A DNA stretch of 64,000 bases, taken from NCBI GenBank assembly GCA_025093985.1, contig JACAAK010000002.1, positions 434,001 to 498,000 of the forward strand, given 5' to 3'. Below the pieces are notes generated by a model that had not been told where the DNA came from, did no database searches, and saw nothing but the letters and a program-made list of their open reading frames with translations. The position numbers and the translations under genes are program-made. The stretch comes from Calvatia gigantea. Taxonomy: Eukaryota; Basidiomycota; Agaricomycetes; Agaricales; Lycoperdaceae. Of this stretch, positions 56,330-64,000 are shown one piece after another. Positions within the stretch are counted from its first letter, which is position 1, and each line of letters opens with the position of its first letter.

Positions 56330-57687
56330 TAACATTACCCTTCGGTCTTTATCTAGTTCGGAATGAACCCGATTTATTGTTCGCACGGATAGCCACCGAC
56401 TGTCATCATAAACACTTTTCTCTGCGCTTATAAGTTATTAGGCTTAACTAATGATTAATGTCCTGTTCATTCTTGATCGACTTCTATCGAATTGAACAAC
56501 AGAAGCCAAATGAAGCCGTCTGTAACTGAATCAATGTGATATCAATTATTCAGCGCTTCAGCGCTCGTGTTCATAGAATAATCCAAATTGCGCCCCGAAG
56601 GTTAAAGAAAAAAATGCCAGCGTGTACGCCTCGGCTCTCAAGCAGGATATTTTCTCCTACCCTTTCTGGGAGTCACTGAGGGGGATGACGGTTAGGGCCG
56701 TTAATACCGTTAATACCGCCTCAGGGTCGACGGCGAGCTCCACATCCACCCATTTCAATGCGAAGGTGACCTTGACTCGAGCTTGACTGATGCCGGGTCT
56801 CCCCACATTTGTGGGACCATCACTGGACTCATCACAGAAAGATTCTGCCACCAAAGTTACTGTTATTTCTGATGCTCCTCCAATCGACCATGTCGACCTC
56901 GGGGAAAAGGTCATAGACTCCTCTGGGTGAGGGGACCCGTCCTTGGCGAACTCATTACAAATTGTCTTTATGGCCTCAACCGCTTATCTTCCGGTTTGTT
57001 ACCTGTATGGCCTGGTTGCCTCGATTAGTTCCCACTAGGCCTCACATAATACCCCCAGACTCCGCACTAACGAACACAATCATTGGGACAATCAATGACA
57101 TAGGAGTAGAAATATGGTATCGGGGAAAAATGAGACCCCGGACCTCCCGAGTATGTCCTTCAATATTGAATATTGATCCATCAATGCGCATTCTCTAACC
57201 CGACTTGTACCCCCACCACTGCGTCCGCGGTTATCTGACTCCTACACTCACCATGCCCGCTCTCCTCCCGACTCCTAACCCACACGGTACAACAACTGAA
57301 TACAATCCGCGTTTAACCGTTGCCTTGACCTTGAGTTCCGACGTAATAAAGCGCCAAAACACGGGAGACTCGACGTCTTGATATGCGCATGAATGCTCGG
57401 ATACATGCTTCTCAAGGCGCCTCGCTCCGCCCAATCAGAAACAATATAGCATGGCAAAGTATAAACTGTACCTGTCAATTCAGGTCGCCTCATGGCAAAG
57501 GACAACTCTCTCCGGCAAACCCCCAATGATCATAGCCTGATTTAGAGAGAGATGTTTGCTTATCGGAAGACACATGGTGCCTGCATGGTCTACAACTTCT
57601 TCCCTTCCTCCACTCCGCCACTCCTTCCTTCCCCCACATCTATTACCGCCTCTTCAGCACCCCCTGACACACTACTATTGCGAAGGC
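56330..57687. other. Intergenic region
   Basis: A minus frame 56657-56914 is open but has no recognised domain. A short tandem GTTAATACC occurs twice at about 56699-56717. Nothing else is supported. Confidence 0.45.
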
Positions 57688-59960
57688 ATGAAAGGATCGA
57701 CACGTCGCTCGAAAAGGGCACGTTTGAGGGCCTTCTTTTCAAGGATATTTCACTCAGACGAACCAATCGTGTCGGACTCGGCGGAATCCTCTCCTGATGG
57801 TGGGTGTTCGCAACTCCCCTTCCTCGTTCCCGTTCGTTGGGACTCGTGTTAGTTCATTAGAGAGCGCAGGCTCTAGTTTCTTCTCTGGCGCTCATAATTT
57901 CGCCGTCAATAACCCCGTGATCACCGTTCAAAATATTCCAGAAGGCCGCAATACTGTCACTCTGGGTGAGAAAAGTAGCACGGACTTTATGATTCCTATC
58001 AATTAATAGCCTATTTCCTGCAGGGATGAAGGGACTTTCTGAGCGCGTTATAGGCGGCGCAGAATACGACTCTTCTCTTCGTGATCCCCCCCACCTCATT
58101 GCCATCCTGGTACGCGGGTGTAACTCAGCGGAAAGATTAATATATGGTTCCGCGACAAGAGACGGGAGAAAGCGCTTCTGTGGCTGAGCGGCCTGTTGGC
58201 GTTGGCAAATCAGCAGTAATTCAGACCTTCGCTGAATCTCTCGCTGCGGCCAAGTGCCTTGGAGCATCACTGTTCTTCTCAAGACTTAATGCTCGCAAAG
58301 ACCCTCAGAGCGTCTTTATCACCGTCGCTTTCCAATTGGCTACGAGGACACCTGCCTACCGAACTTACGTCACAGAACAAGTCGTCCTGGACCCAAGTGT
58401 GTTAAGGAAAGGCATGGGGGAACAATTTAGAATCTTCATTGCCGAGCCATTTGGACATAAAGGTATTGGAAACGGTAAAGGTTTCTGGGGCGTCTTGCTG
58501 GATGGAGCAATGCAAGCTTGTGCGACTTGTCAGCGACTTCGTCCGCAACTATCCCCATGCACCGCTAGTGTGGGCCATCTCCAGTCGACCGGAACCCCGC
58601 ATTGTGACCACGTTCCCCGACAAGACAGTCGCCCGAGCCATTGGTCGGAGTACATACCGATCGACTCCACCGAAGCCTGCCGAGACGTCGAGCGTTACCT
58701 GAACACCAGTTTTGAGGCCATACGGGAACGGTATTCACATGTTCCTTCCAGCTGGCCAAGCGAAACCCAGTTCCTCAAGCTCACCAACGGCGCACTGGGT
58801 CTTTTTGTCTTTGCAAGAACGGCGGTTCGTTCCATGGAAGACGCCAATTACCCTGATCCCGTATCTCGACTCGACCTGCTTTTATCTATCATCGATCATT
58901 TAGACGTTGAAGTGACCGACGATCACCCTTTCGCACTCCTCGATGCGTTATACACCCAGGTTCTCACATCTATCCCACCGACATTGCTGCGTACCACGAA
59001 ACGAATTCTTGAATTTATTCTCTGCACACAGTCTGGCTCTACCTCTCGCGGGCTTTCGTACCCCCTCGGGTCTCGCAGTCTCATGGGGGCGTCTATCATC
59101 CTCGGCTTCAAACAAAGTGTTGTGTATAGCTCGCTCCACAAACTTCACTCCATGCACGTCCCGAACCCGGAGCGTCGTTTCTCCATGCTTCTCTTGGTGA
59201 CTACCTCACAGATGCGACTAGATCTAAGGACTTTTTCATCGACCGCGGTGAATTCGTCGATGAGATCACTCGCTGCGTTTACCGATTGTACTTTGATAAA
59301 CCCTGGGACAACCAGTGGGTTGCATATACCCCCCAGCTATTGAGAACAGCGGGATCGAGTTTCTACCAGCAATTCAAGCAAGACGCCGAAACCAGCCTGT
59401 ACTACATTGTAACTGGGGATCTCAGGTCCAAGCGGAGCAGGCGGGCTTTCAAGTCTCATCAAGATCGATCCGACTGCCTGGATGTTCTGAGCCGAATCAC
59501 CACTGCTGAACTCTACTGGCTTCGTATTTGTGAAATGGTCTTTACTGATTTTTTGTTCAGACTCTGGGATGTAAGTCCTGTCTCTTCTGTCGACATGATT
59601 GCTTTTCGATTGCTAACTGTCAGTTGATAGTTGTTCCCAAAAGAACTTGAAAGTCGAAGATTATGCAAGTGACTCCTATTACGGGACCTTCGAGTAGACC
59701 ACCTGGATTACGGAAGAAACAAGCCCCTCCGCATCTCCCAGAATGGCAGGGAGCTGGTGAAGGTAAGGTGATGTTTGATCATTAATGCGCAACGATAGAT
59801 TTTCTCAGCAATTGTTGGCGTCTTTTAGTCCCCAGGTGCTCTGCAAACTTTCGTGGCTGAGCTGCAATCATTTCAGCAGGGTAATCCTGACGCGCGTGTT
59901 CTAGTTTGTGGAAGTACACTTGAAAAGAGGAATGTGTTCATTTTCATTCTTTCCAGTCGC
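57688..59960 (+). pseudogene. NACHT-C: dead NACHT NTPase gene
   Basis: The start MKGSTRRSKRARLRAFF at 57688 is followed by the shared motif SFFSGAHNFAVNNPVI (about 57868-57925), then GGAEYDSSLRDPP, and NACHT family sequence GVGKSAVIQTFAE, FIAEPFGHKGIG, WSEYIPIDSTEACRDVERY, LGLFVFARTAVR. Lesions: a TAA within the HPGTR-to-P-loop stretch (about 58112); one base lost in the P-loop (GGCCTG where family needs GGCCCTG, about 58192); deletion of the Walker B acidic residues after VLLDG (about 58500) with a frameshift; a further frame change near 59190 before FFIDRGEFVDE. A C-terminal block (ALQTFVAELQSFQQGNP) is still visible at about 59835. Not expected to make a functional ATPase. Confidence 0.85.
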
Positions 59961-60555
59961 AGTTACTATTGTGTTCCGTACCCCACTAGTCATTTCTTGT
60001 GTGGACGTCTATTCTCAGTCCAGGAATTTGGTGCGTGTACGGAAAGTCTGAGCGGACATCTAGGCGATGCGTCCTCTGTTCATGCCCATAAATATCCATC
60101 CGACGACGTGTGTAGATAACCGTATAGTCCGAGCGCTATTCACGTTCATCGAATCTAAAGATGCGTTTAAAGAAGGAGACTCCTGCTCGCAAGCGGTCTT
60201 GACGGCGTTTTGGTTTCATTAAAGACTCAAGTTTCTGTGCGTCCAGCGCCCAAAATTCCAACTGATCTTCATCAGCACACCTGACCACAAGTAAAACTCT
60301 GCTCCCAAACCCTACGAGAAAATATGAAACTCCGGCATCCCAGCCCTCGAAGTTTGTGAAATCCTAGGGGGATTTCAGGTGAGACTTCAACGTGTTATGT
60401 CTTCAGTAGGGAAAAAAAGAATCCTCACGAATGGTCGTGCTTGTCTTAATGTCAGTTCTTCCTTGAAATAGCCCAATAATGCGTCATCCTCCTTAGATAT
60501 GCTTTGTGTGCGGACTAAGTTGTCGAGAATGTGATCTCCTGCACATTTCTGTTTC
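59961..60555. other. Convergent intergenic region
   Basis: Lies between the tails of NACHT-C (plus) and NACHT-D (minus). No coding frame supported. Confidence 0.5.
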
Positions 60556-62466
60556 TCATCGTAAGAATGGGAATGGTCTAAAAAATTTCGCGAGACGCAC
60601 CTTCCGCCTGGCCCATCTTAGGAACCGAATTACAGGATACTGCTGGAAGTGGAAGGCCGTCGACCAGGCGCTCAATTGGGCGAAGTTAAAAGAGTAGAGT
60701 GTAGACGAAAGCGCAGGGTCCTCCTGAGCATTTGATAGCGAGATAGACTCCCAAAAGTAATTGATGATCTGGCTTTTCAGTTCAAAACTGGAGGATTCAT
60801 TCGCTTTCCATGGAAGATCCGGCCGTCGATTGAAGAAATACTGTTGGACTCGCTTTAAACAAAGGAGAACATCCTCGCGGTCTATGGTTGACGAGTCGAT
60901 ATAGAACTTTCCTGATCGTTTTTGGTCCGAGAGGTAATCCAAGAAGGAAGCGTGAAAAGGTTTGATGACTTTCCGGGATGCTTGGGAAGGGGGTGGGATA
61001 TCGATGACAGAGTGTAGTTTGCGTAGGGAGCTGTAATATGTGCCCTGCCCAATGCCAATGAAATTGCAAACAACAACCGAGTTCGTATCAGTGCCGAGTG
61101 AGCCAAAGGAAACCTGCAAAATGCGTTTGGTCATGGGAAGGACGTCTGGCGGGATTCCCGAGAGGATGTGTTCATAGAGCAGGTCAAGAGCCTGCAAAGG
61201 ATTTGTCGGGTTGTTAATATGACGACGATCGAGGAAGGATATAAAAGAGTCGAGTTGCGCTTCAGGATTGGCAATAACTGGATCCCCAATAAACTTCATC
61301 GCAGTTGATGCGAATACGAAGAGGCCAGACGACGCCTTGGTTATCCTCGTTGCTTTGGGCTTCGGCGGCCAATCCTCCGGGACACTTTCAGGAAACCGCT
61401 GCTTTAATTTCTCGAATTCATCTCGGATGTAGAGCACCACATCCTCCCTGCTCTCGGCTGTGTCTACTTCAAGTTCTTCAGACCAACAACAGGGTTCCAA
61501 ATCCTTCGCTGACAGCATCCTCATGAGGTGTGGCTCTGGCCGACTGTAGATCATCCATACGAGGGGCAAATTCGCCTGTGAACGGACTTGGTCACTGATT
61601 AACTTGACGAACTCACACTGGGCATCGTCGCCCTCGCATTCATCCAGTCCATCCAGTATGATAATCAAAGACCCTTCGAAGATCTTCTGATCCTGCAGAA
61701 TCAAGAAAGGTTCGACTATGACTTTCTGAAACTGGATCGGAAGAGCTTTCTCGAGAATTTTGGGGTCATTCGCAAGGATGTGGGCAATCAGCCTCTTATA
61801 GTCTGGGGAGCGAACAGCAAGCTGATAAGAGAGTGTGGGGATGACCTTGGAAGGATCATACCTATCGTTGGGTCTGGAGAAAAAGAAGGCAGCGCCCAGG
61901 CAATGATGGGTATCACAGTATTCAGCAATGGTTTGTGCAACAGCTGACTTACCGACCCCTGCGGGGCCGTAAAGCCAAAATAGATTTTTACCCCGGTAGC
62001 GGCAGAGGCTCCAGCTGCCGATCCTCGTCAACAGTCCTCGTCGAGTGCCAGGGTGACACTGAGGGGCAGGGTGACGCGCCGAAGAATCCATTTCTGCTCC
62101 TGGTGTTGAAAACTGCGAGAGGAGATGTAAAACTACTCGCAAAGTTAGAACGCTTGAAGCCCCAAAAGAAGAAGAGACTTACCTGTGGATGGTTGGTCGT
62201 CCCCAACTCTTTGAATGTGAACGTTCTCAGCCATGACAGGGTGGTTCATGACGAAGTTCCGCGCGTTGTTGAAGATTCCTTGATTGCCTCTACCTTGGCA
62301 AGATAAATTCACAAGGAGTGAGGACAGAGGGTCATTATTTACTGTAGAGTGTCGTGTGTTATTTTAGGTATGTGAAGGTACAAACCAACTTCTCACCAGC
62401 AGCGACCGCGTTCTCAGAACTATTTCCAAGAATTGCTCTGCCATCCCACCAACGAAATGTTTTCAT
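60556..62466 (-). CDS. NACHT-D: intact NACHT NTPase (fungal NLR-like)
   Basis: Predicted STAND ATPase of an innate-recognition type; ligand and effector unknown. Exons 62397-62466, 62183-62293, 60556-62132; 1758 nt, 585 aa; introns 103 and 50 bp (the second has CTAAC branch motif). Exon 1 reads MKTFRWWDGRAILGNSS. The N-terminal motif GIFNNARNFVMNHPVM spans exon 2. Exon 3: GAEMDSSARHPAPQCHPGTR, P-loop GPAGVGKSAVAQT, Walker B IIILDGLDECEGDD, sensor-like IYSRPEPH, the SSGLFVFASTAMKFIGDP helix, GIPPDVLPMTKRIL and HASFLDYL. No WD40, TPR or ankyrin repeats follow, so it is a short form ending in an Arg/Lys-rich tail (RWARRKVRLAKFF). Confidence 0.9.
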
Positions 62467-63138
62467 CTGTGCCTTTGCTAAGCTGGTGCGAGTGGTTAAC
62501 GGACATGACGTGGTGATGGTGAGGCAAATCATAGGAGAGAATGGAAAGGACTGCTTATTATATACGTGTTCAAGAGGCGAAGGGTGTCGTCGGAGGAAAG
62601 TCTTCGGTGTGACGAAGTGGTCTGCTTGCCACAGCCTCTGAGATCTCAAAAGGATGAGCAGGGATCTTATTATTCAGGCAACTTAATTGCCGGTGGGGTC
62701 ACGTGATGTTCAATGACACTCTTCAAAGCCTATTCTGGTTCCACCAAGATCCCCACCAAGGTCCCCCAACCCTTTGAAACTTGAGCCTTCACCGTTGGTG
62801 TTGTTCTCATCGGTCACTCCCACCCTTCTGCGCTTCGTCCTGATCGGCTATTTCTCTCATAAACCATGCCCAGGAGATGGTCCAATAGCATGGCGTTACC
62901 TGGCTCTCAAGCGACCATTAATCTATTCAACTGAGAGTGTAACGCCTGGACGGAAAATTGCACACTACCCCGCAATGAACTTCCCCTGAATGAGCAAGGG
63001 GACTATGATAGCGTCGGAGCTTCCCGGCTGAGAGCCCAACTAAAATTTTAGATCCCGACTGAATTACTTACATCGGGAAGAAAGCGAATGCAGCGCACAA
63101 TCGACCCCCAAGCACGGATAGGGTCACATGGTATAACT
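62467..63138. other. Intergenic region
   Basis: Promoter side of NACHT-D and 3' flank of the next gene. Contains TCACGTGA at about 62699-62706. No coding frame supported. Confidence 0.5.
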
Positions 63139-63959
63139 CTAATCAGAATGGGCATATTCACCAGCATCCTCTCCGAACCCCTTACCCTTCGAGAGCCAAT
63201 ACGCTCTCTTCTTCTCCGAATCCGCACTTGAACTGGGTCGCGAACCCGCGCCATGGTCTAGAGCATACTCCCTCGCCTCAGCTGTATCCGTGCTGTCGTT
63301 TCCACCCCCGAGATCGTCATCATCATCAGCAATAAAGACAGTATGCCGATCTGCCTCTCCACCCTTCCTTCTCCTCTTCCTCAGTGGCTGTTTCCCTATA
63401 TCATACTTTCCGCTCTCTTCTGGGTCATGGTCGTTCCGCTGTGACGGTCTATGGGCGTCATGGGGTATAGCTGTATCACCGCTTTCCATGTCTTTCCAAG
63501 GCGAGTACCTCTCTTTTTTAGGTGGTGAACCTGGTGGGCTAGGGCGTTTCCGTTTTTCATGGTCGCGGTCACCACGTGGGCGCTGAGGTGGTTGGTCATC
63601 CACCACAACTTCAGCCCTCGGTTTTATTTGCAAAATATTATGCAAGACGCGTTTGTCGTAGACTTCTCGGACGAGCCTGCGATGGTTAATCGTCTACTTC
63701 GGAATGAGTATATGCGTTGTGCAATACGAAGACCTGATACAACGTACCTCCTGAGTAACACCCATAATGCTGGACAGTATACTCATATCCTCAGGATGAA
63801 ACTCTTTTCGAAGCGGGAAATCTCGACCTTGTCGTTTTGAGCTGAGAGTGGCCGCTCGAAGATACGCAGCCGAAGTCAATATGCCGTGAGCGCCAGCCAA
63901 GGTCGTGCGGACCTTGACAAAGCTGAAAGAACCGCTGGAGATATCATTACCTAGAATGA
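63139..63959 (-). CDS. 3' part of an unknown gene with basic, disordered C-terminus (partial)
   Basis: Exons 63734-63959 and 63139-63676 (57-bp intron GTCTTC...CATCGCAG) join in frame; an acceptor TTACAG at 63960-63965 shows that further exons lie upstream toward and beyond the window edge. Reads SFSFVKVRTTLAGAHGIL, SAAYLRAATLSSKR, EFHPEDMSILSSIMGV, VREVYDKRVLHNILQIKPR, then a charged disordered tail with nuclear-localisation-like RKRRRKGG and the end AYWLSKGKGFGEDAGEYAHSD. I do not recognise the family. Confidence 0.7.
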
Positions 63960-64000
63960 CTGTAAGAATATATCAAATATGATTGGGCACATACGCACTA

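Noticed and set aside
58144..59343. A functional 399-codon NACHT protein
   Set aside because: The frame is open but lacks the N-terminal half of the P-loop region and Walker B, and switches out of the family frame twice.
1..64000. Operons, ribosome binding sites, CRISPR arrays, prophage or riboswitches
   Set aside because: Spliceosomal introns and eukaryotic gene families throughout; nothing bacterial is present. No tRNA or rRNA gene was recognised.

Overview
The window is nuclear DNA of a basidiomycete fungus, most likely an Agaricomycete. The evidence is dense short introns (about 43-103 bp, nearly all GT-AG), NACHT proteins of the type that is expanded in mushroom-forming fungi, Ty1/copia and chromoviral Ty3/gypsy elements decayed at CpG sites, and typical fungal housekeeping genes (a Hel2 homologue, a Ubp3/USP10-type peptidase, Iml1, Naa20).

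Layout. Positions 1-15627 are a transposon nest. A chromoviral gypsy element (gypsy-1, 1380-7778, target duplication GCACA) sits inside a decayed copia element (copia-1, 1-1379 plus 7779-11404), which itself sits inside an older truncated gypsy element (gypsy-2, 11405-15627). After 660 bp of unassigned DNA comes a second copia element (copia-2, 16289-23093) with identical 410-bp LTRs and target duplication AGGGT. All four elements are in minus orientation. From 23571 onward the DNA is gene-rich: a NACHT protein (NACHT-A), a Hel2/ZNF598 ribosome-collision ubiquitin ligase with a broken partial copy beside it, a Baeyer-Villiger-type monooxygenase, a large disordered protein whose start codon is split by an intron, a Ubp3/USP10-type deubiquitinase, an orphan coiled-coil gene, Iml1 (GATOR1/SEACIT subunit), a small zinc-finger protein, the NatB catalytic subunit Naa20, a dead copy of the monooxygenase, a dead NACHT gene (NACHT-C), an intact NACHT gene (NACHT-D), and the 3' end of one more gene at the right edge.

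How the genes relate. These are independent eukaryotic transcription units, not operons. Hel2 (ubiquitin on stalled 40S subunits) and the Ubp3/USP10-type enzyme (whose mammalian relative removes such ubiquitin) lie about 10 kb apart. The three NACHT genes share a short N-terminal motif ahead of the ATPase and look like an expanding and decaying innate-sensor family. The two monooxygenases share intron positions and are an intact/dead paralogue pair.

The most interesting signals are: an intact extra 328-codon frame at the 3' end of gypsy-1, in frame with pol behind a single UAG; an 11-nt perfect complementarity between the gypsy primer site and the predicted RNA 5' end, implying Tf1-like self-priming; LTR divergence made only of CpG transitions; the shared NACHT N-terminal motif; the intron-split start codon; a GC-AG intron in the Iml1 DEP domain; and a cluster of single-base frameshifts in conserved genes that may be residual sequence errors. 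Intron and exon boundaries were worked out by eye; total coding lengths divide by three where I call a gene intact.
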